A stretch of 64,000 nt of DNA from Jidongwangia harbinensis (GCF_020216025.1 NZ_JAIWNC010000051.1:16918-80917), one strand, 5' to 3'; positions 1 through 8,940 are shown, numbered from the stretch's first letter. The notes: generated from the sequence alone by a model not told the origin. Program-made: numbers and translations.

Positions 1-443
1 TCGGCGAGCCGTCGCGCGGTGTCCGGGTCGTCGGCGATCGCGCCCCGGGCCTGCCAGCGCAGCGGGAAGCCGCGCTCGGCCACGTAGCCGTACATGCAGC
101 ACACCCGGGTGGTGCCGGCCGCCAGTCCGGCCGCGGTGCCGGCCAGCGCGGTGCCGGCCGCCGCGGCGGTGGTGGCCAGCGGCGGAAGCGGCAACCGGTG
201 CGGCATGAGCAGGACCAGACCGCCGAGCGCGAGCACCACGCCGACCGTCACGTCGACCACCGGCTGCGGCCCCTCCACGTACAGCAGGGTCCAGGTCAGG
301 CCGGCGACCAGCGACACCGCGCCGAGCGCGGTGCCGAACAGGCCGAGCACCCATCGCCAGACCGCCGGCCGTCCCGCGGTTCCGCGCCGGCCGTCGTCGG
401 CCTCGGGTCGCGGGGCCGGGCCACCGGGCACCTCATTCGCCAT
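1..443 (-). CDS. Hypothetical membrane protein, 3' end cut by window edge
   Basis: An open frame of 147 codons reads leftwards from an ATG at 443 and leaves the window before any stop. The first 25 residues are polar and Pro/Gly/Arg-rich. Hydrophobic segments follow at about residues 31-52 (GLFGTALGAVSLVAGLTW), 62-80 and 90-112 (Ala-rich), and then a short Cys-containing stretch with CCMYGY. This is the look of a small three-helix integral membrane protein. It is divergent from ispH with about 120 bases between the starts. I do not recognise the family. Coding is supported by strong third-position GC and by the sensible hydrophobic pattern, which the antisense frames lack. Confidence 0.6.
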   Translation of the reverse strand, partial: MANEVPGGPAPRPEADDGRRGTAGRPAVWRWVLGLFGTALGAVSLVAGLTWTLLYVEGPQPVVDVTVGVVLALGGLVLLMPHRLPLPPLATTAAAAGTALAGTAAGLAAGTTRVCCMYGYVAERGFPLRWQARGAIADDPDTARRLA

Positions 444-552
444 CGGACGAGTATGACCGAGGGACGGCGGTGTCTCCGCGTCGTCGCCCGCCCGGCCGGC
501 GGCCCTGGCTGTGGTGCAGATCGCATCCCGGTCGCCGGTCCCGCGGGGCACG

Positions 553-558
553 TACCAT
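553..558 (+). promoter_or_regulatory. -10 element of ispH (leaderless start)
   Basis: TACCAT lies exactly six bases upstream of the GTG at 565 and no Shine-Dalgarno sequence is present. The fixed spacing recurs before many genes in this window, so a leaderless ispH transcript is inferred. No convincing -35 is visible. Confidence 0.45.
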
Positions 559-564
559 GGCCGG

Positions 565-1542
565 GTGGGCGAATCTCGCAAGCGTGTGCTGTTGGCCAAG
601 CCGAGGGGCTACTGCGCCGGCGTCGACCGGGCGGTGCAGACCGTCGAGGAGGCGCTGAAGCTGTACGGCGCCCCGGTCTACGTGCGCAAGCAGATCGTGC
701 ACAACAAGCACGTGGTCACCACGCTTGAGGCGCAGGGCGCGATCTTCGTGGAGGAGAACGCCGAGGTGCCGGAGGGCTCGACGGTGGTGTTCTCCGCGCA
801 CGGCGTGGCCCCCGAGGTGCACGACCAGGCGCGGGAGCGCAACCTCAAGGCCATCGACGCCACCTGCCCGCTGGTCACCAAGGTGCACCACGAGGCCCGG
901 CGGTTCGCGTCGGAGGATTACGACATTCTGCTCATCGGTCACGAAGGTCACGAAGAGGTCGTCGGCACGTCGGGTGAGGCGCCCGCGCACATCCAGCTGG
1001 TCGACGGGCCGGACGGCGTCGACAAGGTGACCGTGCGGGACCCGGCCAAGGTGGTGTGGCTGTCGCAGACCACGCTGTCGGTGGACGAGACGATGGAGAC
1101 GGTGGCCCGGTTGAAGACCCGGCTGCCGCTGCTGCAGTCGCCGCCCAGCGACGACATCTGCTACGCCACGCAGAACCGTCAGCACGTGGTCAAGGAGATC
1201 GCTCCGGACTGCGACGTGGTCATCGTCGTCGGCTCCACCAACTCGTCCAACTCGGTGCGCCTGGTCGAGGTCGCGCTGGACGCCGGCGCGCGGGCCGGTC
1301 ACCTGGTGGACTTCGCGTCCGAGATCCGGGACGAGTGGCTGGAGGGCGCCACCACGGTCGGCGTCTCGTCCGGCGCCAGCGTCCCCGAGGACCTGGTCAT
1401 GGAGGTGCTGGCGCACCTGGCCGACCGGGGCTTCGGCGAGGTGACCGAGTACACCACCGCGGAGGAGCGGCTGACCTTCTCGCTGCCGCAGGAGTTGCGC
1501 CGCGACATGAAGGCGGCGGCCGCGGCGCGCGGCACGAGGTAG
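565..1542 (+). CDS. ispH: 4-hydroxy-3-methylbut-2-enyl diphosphate reductase (IspH/LytB)
   Basis: This is the last enzyme of the MEP isoprenoid pathway. It reductively dehydroxylates HMBPP to IPP and DMAPP with a [4Fe-4S] cluster in the cytoplasm. The three conserved cluster cysteines are visible: Cys17 in PRGYCAGV, Cys101 in DATCPLVTK and Cys199 in DDICYATQNR. Family motifs VRKQIVHNKHVV, GHEGHEEVVGT and GSTNSSNSVRL are also present. At 325 residues it has normal length. The frame stays open up to an ATG at 511, but I chose the GTG at 565. From there the protein begins close to the conserved RKRVLLAKPRGYC, and a -10 sits six bases upstream. Start choice is fairly sure and identity is very sure. 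It reads towards an unrelated ABC operon. Confidence 0.96.
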   Translation: MGESRKRVLLAKPRGYCAGVDRAVQTVEEALKLYGAPVYVRKQIVHNKHVVTTLEAQGAIFVEENAEVPEGSTVVFSAHGVAPEVHDQARERNLKAIDATCPLVTKVHHEARRFASEDYDILLIGHEGHEEVVGTSGEAPAHIQLVDGPDGVDKVTVRDPAKVVWLSQTTLSVDETMETVARLKTRLPLLQSPPSDDICYATQNRQHVVKEIAPDCDVVIVVGSTNSSNSVRLVEVALDAGARAGHLVDFASEIRDEWLEGATTVGVSSGASVPEDLVMEVLAHLADRGFGEVTEYTTAEERLTFSLPQELRRDMKAAAAARGTR

Positions 1543-1661
1543 CCGCTCCGTCACCGTCGGCGAGCTTTCGGGGCGATGCAACCGTTTATCGCTCCGGTGT
1601 GGTCATCAGGGTGTCGTCCCAAGGTCGACATCCATTCCGGCCGCACCACGAGGAGATCCCG

Positions 1662-2633
1662 ATGCGACGCGTGCTCGTACCCCTGGCTGCCCTCAGCCTC
1701 GCCTTTGTCGCGGCATGTGGCGACAAGGACTCCGGGTCCGCCGAAGCGGATGCGGACCGCGCGGCCGGCGCTCCCGGCGCCACCGGCGCGGCCTCCGTCA
1801 GCGAGATCGACGCCCAGCAGCGCGAGTTCGAGAATCTCGTCGCCGACTGCATGAAGAAGCAGGGCTTCCAGTACGTCCCGCGCCCGCTCGAGACGGGCAA
1901 CTCCGACCTGGGCCGGTTCACCGGCCGGTCGTCGATGCTGGAATCCACGGAGGAGGTCCGCAAGTTCCGGCAGAAGTACGGGTTCGGCCACTACTCCCGG
2001 CTGGTGTACCCGAACGACCCCGCGGTCACCGTGCAGGTCATGGACCCCTCGACGAACCCGAACAACAAGATCCGTGAAGGCCTGGACCCGGCCCGCCGCA
2101 AGGCGTACGACCTGGCCCTGGAGGGCGCCAAGGCAGACCCGAAGCTCACCGAGGACGAGGCCAAGAAGAAGAAGGACCTCAAGGCGCAGGGCTGCCACGG
2201 CGAAGCGTCCGTCAAGGTGTACGGGGACGGCACCGAGGAGGAGGTGTCGACCAAGGAGGCGGAGCGCGCCTACCGGGCCTTCCAGACCGATCCCAAGGTC
2301 GTCGCCGCCGCCCAGAAGTACGCGGACTGCCTGCGCGGCAAGGGCTACAAGGTGGACTCCGCCCGCCCCGGCGAGGTCGACGAGGCGATGTCCATGGCCG
2401 CGGTGGACGGCAAGCTCCCGATGGACGACTCGACCGGTGCAAAGATCCCGACCGGCGGGGCGGCCACCGCGGCGGTCGGCGGGTCCGCGCCGGTGAGCCC
2501 GGAGGTGGCCAAGGCGGCGCTGGAAGTCGAGATCAAGGCGGCGCTGGCGGACCTGGACTGCCGTACCGACTACGCCACCCTGGTCAGGACCAAGCACGCC
2601 AAGGCCATGTCCGACGGCATCGGGGTCGGCTGA
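1662..2633 (+). CDS. Secreted lipoprotein of an efflux-type ABC operon
   Basis: Residues 1-19 form a lipoprotein signal with lipobox FVAAC (lipidated Cys19), followed by an Asp/Ala/Gly-rich flexible stretch. The 323-residue mature part is hydrophilic and Lys/Asp-rich. It has several cysteines (VADCMKKQGF, AQGCHGE, YADCLRGKGY, DLDCRTDY), suggesting extracellular disulfides. There is no recognised catalytic motif. The ATG at 1662 follows an AGGAG at 1651-1655. The stop is two bases from the start of the adaptor gene, so this is the first gene of a four-gene unit with a membrane-fusion-like protein, ATPase and FtsX-type permease. It probably works with that transporter at the outer face of the membrane; the exact role is unknown. 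Confidence 0.85.
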   Translation: MRRVLVPLAALSLAFVAACGDKDSGSAEADADRAAGAPGATGAASVSEIDAQQREFENLVADCMKKQGFQYVPRPLETGNSDLGRFTGRSSMLESTEEVRKFRQKYGFGHYSRLVYPNDPAVTVQVMDPSTNPNNKIREGLDPARRKAYDLALEGAKADPKLTEDEAKKKKDLKAQGCHGEASVKVYGDGTEEEVSTKEAERAYRAFQTDPKVVAAAQKYADCLRGKGYKVDSARPGEVDEAMSMAAVDGKLPMDDSTGAKIPTGGAATAAVGGSAPVSPEVAKAALEVEIKAALADLDCRTDYATLVRTKHAKAMSDGIGVG

Positions 2634-2635
2634 CC

Positions 2636-3952
2636 GTGCCGTTCGGCCTTCCCCGATCCGGACCCAGCCGGGTCGTCGCCGTGACGACCGCGGTCGCCCT
2701 CGCCACGGGGGCGGCCGGGTGGCTGATCGGCGCGCAGGTGCGCTCGCCCGCGGACGCGGCGGCCGCGCACCGGCCGCCGCAGCCGTCGCTGATCACCGTC
2801 CCGGTGGAGAAGCGGACGCTCACGGCGACGGTGACCGCGCAGGGCACGGTCGCCTACGGCGCGCCGCAGCCGCTCACGTTGACCGGCTCGGTCGCCACCG
2901 GGGCCGGCGTGACCGGTGCGACCCCGCTGATCACCAAGGCGCCGGCGGCCGGCCGTACCCTGCGCGAGGGCGACGTGCTGCTGGAGGTGAGCGGCCGGCC
3001 GGTCCTCGTGCTGACCGGCAAGGTCCCGATGTACCGGAACCTGACCCGCGGCAGCACCGGAGACGACGTACGCCAACTGCGATCCGCCCTGCGGCGGTTG
3101 CTGCCCGGCCGGGGCGTGTCCCGGTCCGGGCCGCTCGACGGCGGCGCCCTGGACGCGGTGGCGTCCTGGTACGACCGGCGCGGCTACCAGGCGGCCAAGC
3201 CCAGCCGCGAGGAACGCAACGAGCTGCGCCGGCTGGAGCAGGCGGTGACCGCGTCGAAGCCCGCCGGCGGTGCGGTGCTCGCCACCGCCAAGGAGGAACT
3301 GGCCGAGTTCAAGAAGACGTACGGGATCACCATCGCCAGCGGCGAGGTCCTGTTCCTGCCGAAGCTGCCGGTGCGCCTGACCACCGTGACCGTCAAGGCG
3401 GGCGCCCCCGCGTCCGGGGTGATCGGCACCGTGGCCGACCCGACCCTGGTGGTCAACGGCGACGTCGCCAGCGACGACCTGGACCTGCTCAAGGTGGGCA
3501 TGGCCGCGACCCTGGAACACTCGGCCGGCGGCACCGTCCCGGCGACGCTCAGCGCGCTGGGCGCCGCGGCGGCGCCGGCCGCGCCGGCACCGTCCGATCC
3601 GGACCGGTCGTCCGGCGAAGGGCAGGAGGAGGAGGAGGCGCCGGAAGCCACCGGGGGCACGCCGGTCCGGCTGAAACCGAAGAGCCAGAAGAAGCTGACC
3701 CGGTACGCCGGGCAGGCCGTCAAGATCACTATCAAGGTCGGCGGCACCGGGCACGCCGTCCTGACCGTCCCGGTCGCCGCCGTGTTCACCTCGTCCGACG
3801 GCCAGGCCAGGGTGACCGTCCAGGACGGTTCCGGCGCGGTCCGCGACGTGGCGGTCGAGGCCGGGCTGACCACCGGGGGCAACGTCCAGGTGACGCCGGC
3901 CACGCCGGCCGCGCTGCGGGCCGGTGACCGGGTCGTGGTGGGCACCGCATGA
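2636..3952 (+). CDS. Membrane-fusion (HlyD-like) adaptor with peptidoglycan-binding-like domain
   Basis: A 438-residue protein starting at GTG 2636, two bases after the lipoprotein stop. An N-terminal membrane anchor (about residues 12-32) is followed by an extracytoplasmic adaptor fold. It begins PVEKRTLTATVTAQGTVAYG and contains a putative peptidoglycan-binding-1-like stretch (RGSTGDDVRQLRSALRRL). A short helical hairpin and a C-terminal beta domain follow. A charged low-complexity insert (EGQEEEEAPEA) lies near residue 330. The same combination is typical of adaptors that couple MacB-type ABC transporters of Gram-positive bacteria. It overlaps the ATPase gene by four bases (ATGA), implying translational coupling. 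Substrate unknown. Confidence 0.85.
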   Translation: MPFGLPRSGPSRVVAVTTAVALATGAAGWLIGAQVRSPADAAAAHRPPQPSLITVPVEKRTLTATVTAQGTVAYGAPQPLTLTGSVATGAGVTGATPLITKAPAAGRTLREGDVLLEVSGRPVLVLTGKVPMYRNLTRGSTGDDVRQLRSALRRLLPGRGVSRSGPLDGGALDAVASWYDRRGYQAAKPSREERNELRRLEQAVTASKPAGGAVLATAKEELAEFKKTYGITIASGEVLFLPKLPVRLTTVTVKAGAPASGVIGTVADPTLVVNGDVASDDLDLLKVGMAATLEHSAGGTVPATLSALGAAAAPAAPAPSDPDRSSGEGQEEEEAPEATGGTPVRLKPKSQKKLTRYAGQAVKITIKVGGTGHAVLTVPVAAVFTSSDGQARVTVQDGSGAVRDVAVEAGLTTGGNVQVTPATPAALRAGDRVVVGTA

Positions 3953-4671
3953 GCGACGTCATCGCGCTGTCCGGCGTCGGCCGTACCTTCGCCACCGACC
4001 CGCCGGTGCCGGCCCTGGTCGAGGTGGACCTGCGGATCACCCGCGGCGACTACGTCAGCATCATCGGCCCGTCCGGCTCCGGCAAGTCCACGCTGCTCAA
4101 CATCCTGGGGCTGCTCGACCTGCCGGACACCGGCCGGTACGAACTGGAAGGGGTGGAGACCACCGGACTGGACGACACCGCCCGGACCGCGTTGCGCGGC
4201 TCCCGGATCGGCTTCGTGTTCCAGTCCTTCCACCTGCTGGCCCACCGCGACGTCACGGACAACGTCATGCTCGGCGAGCTGTACACCGGCGCGCCCCGGT
4301 CCGGCCGGGGCGAGCGGGCGGCCGCGGCACTTGACCGGGTCGGGATGGGACACCGGCGCGACTTCCGGCCCGGCCGCCTGTCCGGCGGGGAACGGCAGCG
4401 GGTGGCCATCGCCCGCGCCCTCATCGGCGACCCGGCGCTGCTGCTGTGCGACGAGCCCACCGGCAACCTGGACAGTGTCAACACCGCCGCGGTGCTCGAC
4501 CTGTTCGAGGAGCTGCGGGCCGGTGGCACCACGCTGGTGGTGATCACCCACGACGAGGCGGTCAGCGCGCGGGCCGACCGGCGGGTACGGATCACCGACG
4601 GCCGGTTGAGCGAACTCGACTCGGCGACGGTCGAACTTCCCGTGCTCGGCGCGACCGGCGGCCGGGCATGA
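3949..4671 (+). CDS. ABC transporter ATP-binding protein, MacB/LolD type
   Basis: A cytoplasmic ATPase of 240 residues that would power the neighbouring FtsX-type permease. Walker A is GPSGSGKST, the Q-loop lies in FVFQSFHLL, the signature is LSGGERQRVAIARAL, Walker B is LLLCDEPTGNLD and the switch His lies in VITHDEA. The Q-x-FHLL and EPTGNLD sequences place it in the lipoprotein/macrolide-exporter (MacB/LolD) group rather than among importers. It starts at ATG 3949, overlapping the adaptor stop, and itself overlaps the permease start by four bases. Identity of the subfamily is sure; the substrate is not visible. Confidence 0.93.
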   Translation: MSDVIALSGVGRTFATDPPVPALVEVDLRITRGDYVSIIGPSGSGKSTLLNILGLLDLPDTGRYELEGVETTGLDDTARTALRGSRIGFVFQSFHLLAHRDVTDNVMLGELYTGAPRSGRGERAAAALDRVGMGHRRDFRPGRLSGGERQRVAIARALIGDPALLLCDEPTGNLDSVNTAAVLDLFEELRAGGTTLVVITHDEAVSARADRRVRITDGRLSELDSATVELPVLGATGGRA

Positions 4672-5921
4672 GGTGGCTCCGGCGGCGTGGCGGCACCCCC
4701 GCCCCGGCCAGCCGGCTGGACCTGCGTGACCTGGTCACCGAGGTGCTCGCCGGGATCGGGACCCGGCCGGCGCGTACCGCCCTGACCATCCTGGGCACGG
4801 TGCTGGGCATCGGCACCCTGGTCACCACGCTGGGCGTCTCCGCCACCGCGGGCAACCAGATCGCCGGGCGCTTCGACTCGGTCACCGCCACCGAGGTCGC
4901 CGTGGAGATCCCGCCTCGGCTGACCCCGGACTCGCCGCCAACCGTGCCGTGGGCCGCCCTCGGTAACCTGGCGCGTCTCAACGGGGTGGACGCGGTGGCG
5001 GCGTACTCGCGCACGGAATCCGGCAAGGAGCCGTCCGTGCGCGCCAACACGCTGCGCGACCCGGAACGGGTCCTGGACCGCGCGCTCCCGGTTCTCGGCG
5101 CCACCACGGCGCTGCCCGCCGCCGCCCGGACCGACGTCGCGGTCGGGCGCTTCTTCGACGACGGGCACATCGCCCGCCGCGACCGGGTGGTGGTCCTCGG
5201 CGAACAGGCCGCGCAACTGCTCGGCGTCACCCGCATCGACAACCGGCCGGCCGTCTTCATCGGCGGCGCACCGTTCACCGTCATCGGCATCCTCGGCCCG
5301 GTCCGGCGCGCCGACCAGCAGGACCTGACCGGCTCGGCGGTCATCCCCTGGACCACCGCCGACGACCGCCTGCACCTCGGCCCGGCCACCACGGTGATCA
5401 TCACGACGGTCCTGGGCGCCGCGCCGCTGATCGCCGGGCAGGCCCCGATCGCGCTCAGCCCGAACGACCCCGCCGCGGTACGGGTGGAAGCCCCGCCGGA
5501 CCCCGCCGAGCTACGCACCGGGGTGGCCGAGGACGTCAGCGGCCTGCTGCTCATCCTCGGGCTGGTCTCGCTCGTCGTCGGCGCGCTCGGCATCGCCAAC
5601 GTCACCCTGGTCACGGTCATGGAACGCACCGCCGAGATCGGCCTGCGCCGGGCCCTGGGTGCCCGCCGCCGGCACATCGCCACGCAGTTCCTCCTGGAAT
5701 CCACCGCGGTGGGTCTCCTCGGCGGCATCATCGGGGCGAGCGCCGGCATCATCGCCGTGGTCGTCATCAGCGTCACCCGGCACTGGACGCCGGTCCTCGA
5801 CGCCGGGCTCGCCGGGGCGGCGCCGCTGGCCGGAGCCACCGTCGGATTGCTGGCCGGGCTCTATCCGGCGTTGCGGGCGGCACGGATGCAGCCGGTCGAC
5901 GCCCTGCGCGGACCGGCTTAG
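4668..5921 (+). CDS. ABC transporter permease, FtsX/MacB family
   Basis: The 417-residue membrane subunit of the same transporter. It has the MacB layout. A cytoplasmic N-terminus (DLVTEVLAGIGTRPARTALTI) leads into TM1 (about residues 37-58), then a long extracytoplasmic domain of about 230 residues. Three C-terminal helices follow (around 290-315, 340-370 and 380-400), including the FtsX motif ERTAEIGLRRALGARRRHI. It begins with an ATGA overlap on the ATPase gene and ends the operon. With lipoprotein, adaptor and ATPase this makes a mechanotransmission-type efflux or cell-envelope complex. Confidence 0.92.
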   Translation: MRWLRRRGGTPAPASRLDLRDLVTEVLAGIGTRPARTALTILGTVLGIGTLVTTLGVSATAGNQIAGRFDSVTATEVAVEIPPRLTPDSPPTVPWAALGNLARLNGVDAVAAYSRTESGKEPSVRANTLRDPERVLDRALPVLGATTALPAAARTDVAVGRFFDDGHIARRDRVVVLGEQAAQLLGVTRIDNRPAVFIGGAPFTVIGILGPVRRADQQDLTGSAVIPWTTADDRLHLGPATTVIITTVLGAAPLIAGQAPIALSPNDPAAVRVEAPPDPAELRTGVAEDVSGLLLILGLVSLVVGALGIANVTLVTVMERTAEIGLRRALGARRRHIATQFLLESTAVGLLGGIIGASAGIIAVVVISVTRHWTPVLDAGLAGAAPLAGATVGLLAGLYPALRAARMQPVDALRGPA

Positions 5922-6032
5922 GGCGGGTATCGACGGGCGAGTCGCCTCGCACTCACGAGTCCACCGAGACCCCGGGTTCCAGCGGGTGCGCAGCGGCGTG
6001 CCGGGCCACCTCCGCGGCCCACGGAACAGAAG

Positions 6033-6422
6033 CTAGGCGCGGCGGTTCGGGGCGTCGTCGGCGGTCGTGCTGGATTCGTGGTCGAGCAGGAGCGCGGCGG
6101 TGTCGGTGAAGGTCAACAGCCACCGGATGTGCGGTGCGGGATGGTGCAGGGTCAGCCGGACGCCGCGCCGGGCGCTGAGCCGGTGCGCCCGGAGCAGGGT
6201 CCGGAGGCCGGCGAGGTCCAGGAAGCCGACGTCCGTGGCCTCCAGGACGACCTGCCGGACCGGGGATACGGCCAGGGTCTCGATGACCTCGACGACGGCG
6301 GGCGCGGTGATGCCGTCGAGGTCACCGCACAGGACCACGGTCATCAGCGGGCCGGCGCGGGACACGTGCACGACCACCGGGCGTGGCGGCGGTTGCGAGC
6401 TGACGCCCGGGAAGCGGGTCAT
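6033..6422 (-). CDS. STAS-domain anti-anti-sigma-type protein
   Basis: A 129-residue protein with one STAS domain: LCGDLDGITAPAVVEVIE (first strand-helix) and EATDVGFLDLAGLRTLLRAH around the usual phosphorylation loop. The family's phospho-Ser position reads FLDLAG here, with no Ser or Thr between Asp and Ala. It may therefore not be regulated by ordinary phosphorylation. The gene overlaps the upstream anti-sigma-like gene by ATGA, so the two are co-translated. It would act by binding the HATPase domain of its partner. Which sigma factor is controlled cannot be seen. Confidence 0.85.
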   Translation of the reverse strand: MTRFPGVSSQPPPRPVVVHVSRAGPLMTVVLCGDLDGITAPAVVEVIETLAVSPVRQVVLEATDVGFLDLAGLRTLLRAHRLSARRGVRLTLHHPAPHIRWLLTFTDTAALLLDHESSTTADDAPNRRA

Positions 6423-7225
6423 GCCACACCGCGTTCCGAGGCGGCCAGAGTGGCCCACACGACCTTGCCGGCGTGGCAGGCCAGTGCACCCCAGGCGGTG
6501 GCCACGGCGTCCACGATCCGCAGCCCCGTGCCGGGCAACTCGAGCGGTTGACCCGGGTGGTAGGGACGGACCGCGAGCAGTCGGGGCAGCACCGCACTCG
6601 AGTCCTGCACGGCCAGGTGCAGGACGCCGGTGCGCAGCGAAACCTGCAGGGTCAACCCGGTGCGGACGTGCCCGACGGCGTTGGTGACGAGTTCCGACGT
6701 GATCAGCCGGGCGTGGTGCGACAGGTGGGCCAGTCCCCAGCGCAGGCAGGCGTCGCCGGCGGCGGTGCGACCGGTACACGCCGACATCGGGTCGGCGGTC
6801 AGGGACAACGCGACGCTCGGTGGCATCGGTACCGCCGTCAGCACGGTGTGCGCCTCATCCGCGCTGTGCACCATGGTGACCTGGGCGGCCGGGCCGTCGT
6901 CGCGCAACCGCTGATCCAGCGGTGCGGGGCACGCACAGATCAGGACCCGGGCGGTGGGACTGCGCGTCCGGGCGTAGCGGGCGACGGTCCGCCAGGTCGA
7001 TTCCGACATGCCTTCGGGATCAGACAGGTCGGACAGATCGATAACCACCGCGCGGGGGTGCTCGGCGAGGCACGCCCGCAATTGTTCCGAAATGCTCGTG
7101 CGCAGCTGCGGAGTCCAATCGCCGTGCACTTTGACCTCGGTATAGCAGCGGATCAAGTGGTGCACTACGTCGATCTTCGGTGCGCCGGGCGCCAGATAAG
7201 GTCCGTGCTCGCGAAACTGCTCCAC
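6419..7225 (-). CDS. STAS-like plus HATPase_c_2 (RsbW-like) anti-sigma regulator
   Basis: 268 residues from a GTG at 7225. The N-terminal half contains a STAS-like core (HPRAVVIDLSDLSDPEG). The C-terminal third is a GHKL ATPase of the RsbW/SpoIIAB type, with N-box LITSELVTNAVGH, a degenerate G1 (LAVQDSSAVLP) and G2 LPGTGLRIVDAVATAWG. Fusion of a STAS-like and a kinase-like domain in one chain, followed by a separate STAS protein, suggests a small partner-switching module. The start is uncertain: the frame runs further upstream into the divergent coiled-coil gene, but the GTG gives the shortest sensible N-terminus. Confidence 0.8.
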   Translation of the reverse strand: MEQFREHGPYLAPGAPKIDVVHHLIRCYTEVKVHGDWTPQLRTSISEQLRACLAEHPRAVVIDLSDLSDPEGMSESTWRTVARYARTRSPTARVLICACPAPLDQRLRDDGPAAQVTMVHSADEAHTVLTAVPMPPSVALSLTADPMSACTGRTAAGDACLRWGLAHLSHHARLITSELVTNAVGHVRTGLTLQVSLRTGVLHLAVQDSSAVLPRLLAVRPYHPGQPLELPGTGLRIVDAVATAWGALACHAGKVVWATLAASERGVA

Positions 7226-7324
7226 GATTCTGTCCCATCGTCCGTCCCCTAGACCATGCGGCCGGGTCGGCCGTGGCGCAAGGCCTCGATGGAATGAGAC
7301 GTCCAACGGGTCTATTGTGGTCCG

Positions 7325-7684
7325 ATGGCAGCGGAAGACCGCGATCCCGACATGCCGCGGGAGCCGCTCTCCGAGCGGGAAAGGGCGCTCAATGAGCGTG
7401 CACGCCGCGACGATGAGCGCGAGCACGAACTCGACGAACGCGACGCCGAGATCACCGACCGGGAGCTGTTGCAGCAACAGCGTGACGCGCTTTCCCTCGA
7501 ACGTGAAGCAGCATTGCGTGATGCGCGTGAGTGGCAGGACGCCCGCGACGACGTCGCCGATGAGCGGCAGCGGCGAGCGGACGAAAAGGACCGGAATCTG
7601 ACGTTGCGCGAATGGCATCTGGGCCATGGCAGTGAAGCGTCACGACCGCCCGACGGTGGGATTCCGCACGACCCGGGAGAATAG
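7325..7684 (+). CDS. Small charged coiled-coil protein
   Basis: A 119-residue protein from ATG 7325, rich in Glu, Arg, Asp and Leu. It has a continuous predicted coiled coil from about residue 14 to 98 (ERERALNERARRDDEREH) with heptad-spaced Leu and Ala. There are no cysteines, signal or membrane segment. It is divergent from the STAS/HATPase pair with 100 bases between the starts, so it may be a partner or target of that signalling module. No family recognised. Its lower GC and clean heptad pattern favour real coding over shadow. Confidence 0.65.
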   Translation: MAAEDRDPDMPREPLSERERALNERARRDDEREHELDERDAEITDRELLQQQRDALSLEREAALRDAREWQDARDDVADERQRRADEKDRNLTLREWHLGHGSEASRPPDGGIPHDPGE

Positions 7685-7722
7685 CGGTCCGGCGTCTTCG
7701 CGGGCCGCCACGACGAGGACCG

Positions 7723-8886
7723 TCATCGCGCCATGGTGGACGGGTCGAGTCCGTCGACCAGCTCCGGCGCCTGCGGCTGGCGCGGGGCCAGCTCGATCTG
7801 CGCGGGCGTCACCAGGTCGTCGTCCGAGACGCCCATCTCGGCGAGCTTGCGCGCGCTCACCAGCACCCGCGACTCCAGCGAACCCACCGCCTTGTTGTAC
7901 GCGACCACCGCGCCGCTCAGCGAGCTGCCCACCTTGCCGACGTGGTCGCCGAGCGTGGACAGCCGCGCGTACAGCTCACGCGCCAGGCTGTGCACCGCCG
8001 CGGCGTTGTGGGCCAGCGCCTCCTGCCGCCAGGAGAACGCCACCGTCCGCAGCAGCGCCACCAGCGTGGCCGGGGTGGCCAGCACGACGTTGCGGGTGAA
8101 CGCGTGTTCCATCAGCACCGGATCACGCTGCAGGGCGGCGTCCAGGAACGGGTCGGCCGGCACGAACAGCACCACGAAGTCGGGCGTGGACTCGAACGCC
8201 GTCCAGTACGCCTTGGCCGCCAGCGCGTCGACGTGCCCGCGCAGGTGGCGTGCGTGCTGGTCCAGGTGGGTGTCGCGGGTGCGCTCGTCGCGGGCCTCCA
8301 TGGCGGACAGGTACGCGTCGAACGGTGCCTTCGCGTCCACCACCACACTGCGGCCGCCGTGCAGGCGGACCAGCATGTCCGGGCGTACCCCCTGGGTGTC
8401 GGTCGTGGCCGTGACCTGCTCGGCGAAGTCGCAGTGCTCGAGCATGCCGGCGGCCTCGACGATCCGGCGCAGCTGATGCTCGCCCCACCGGCCCCGCACC
8501 TGGGGCGCGCGCAGCGCGGCCACCAGCTGTTTCGTCTCGGTGCGCAGCTCGCCGGAGACCGCGCCCATGGAGCGGACCTGTTCGCGCAGTTCGGCGTAGG
8601 CGTCGACGCGCTCGTGCTCCAGCTCGGCGACCCGCTGCTCATAACGCCGCAGGGTCTCGTGCAACGGCGCGATCGCCCGGGCCACCGCCTCCTGGGACTG
8701 GGCGGTCGCCTCGTAGGACAACGCCTTCATCGACTGCTCGAACCGGGTCTCGCCGTCGCGGCCGGCCCGCACGGTCGCCTCCAGCCGGGCGATGTCGGTG
8801 GCGGCCCGGAGGCGCCCGGCGAACCATCCGAGAGCGGCCCCCACGGCGAGGCAGACGAGGACCACGGCCAGCGTCGAGAAGGTCAC
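7723..8886 (-). CDS. rmuC: DNA recombination protein RmuC homologue
   Basis: RmuC-family protein of about 387 residues. An N-terminal membrane anchor (VTFSTLAVVLVCLAVGAALG) and a coiled coil (about 30-120) precede the RmuC nuclease-like core: RGRWGEHQLRRIVEAAGM, QGVRPDMLVRL and SVVVDAKAPFDAYL, with the PD-(D/E)XK-like Asp and DAK, then PDFVVLFVPADPFLDAAL. RmuC limits inversions at short inverted repeats and is probably a DNA end-processing factor. I prefer GTG 8886, which puts the anchor at the N-terminus and has CACAGT seven bases upstream. GTG 8895 is the alternative. Divergent from the next gene. Confidence 0.93.
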   Translation of the reverse strand: MTFSTLAVVLVCLAVGAALGWFAGRLRAATDIARLEATVRAGRDGETRFEQSMKALSYEATAQSQEAVARAIAPLHETLRRYEQRVAELEHERVDAYAELREQVRSMGAVSGELRTETKQLVAALRAPQVRGRWGEHQLRRIVEAAGMLEHCDFAEQVTATTDTQGVRPDMLVRLHGGRSVVVDAKAPFDAYLSAMEARDERTRDTHLDQHARHLRGHVDALAAKAYWTAFESTPDFVVLFVPADPFLDAALQRDPVLMEHAFTRNVVLATPATLVALLRTVAFSWRQEALAHNAAAVHSLARELYARLSTLGDHVGKVGSSLSGAVVAYNKAVGSLESRVLVSARKLAEMGVSDDDLVTPAQIELAPRQPQAPELVDGLDPSTMAR

Positions 8887-8940
8887 GTAGGGCACTGTGC
8901 CAGAGGGGTGCGACAGGATTTGCGCGGGTACCGTGGAGAC

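Noticed and set aside
511..564. Upstream start (ATG 511) for ispH
   Set aside because: No ribosome-binding site, non-conserved residues, and the GTG at 565 has a -10 at the right spacing.
433..1581. Long antisense frame across ispH
   Set aside because: High GC keeps antisense frames open; composition is His/Arg/Gly-rich and unlike a protein, while the sense strand encodes IspH.
5953..6032. Minus-strand frame WAAEVARHAAAHPLEPGV ending at TGA, resembling the end of a larger protein (perhaps SelB-like)
   Set aside because: Only about 25 codons, no conserved motif that I can confirm, and it abuts the STAS stop; could be chance in GC-rich DNA.
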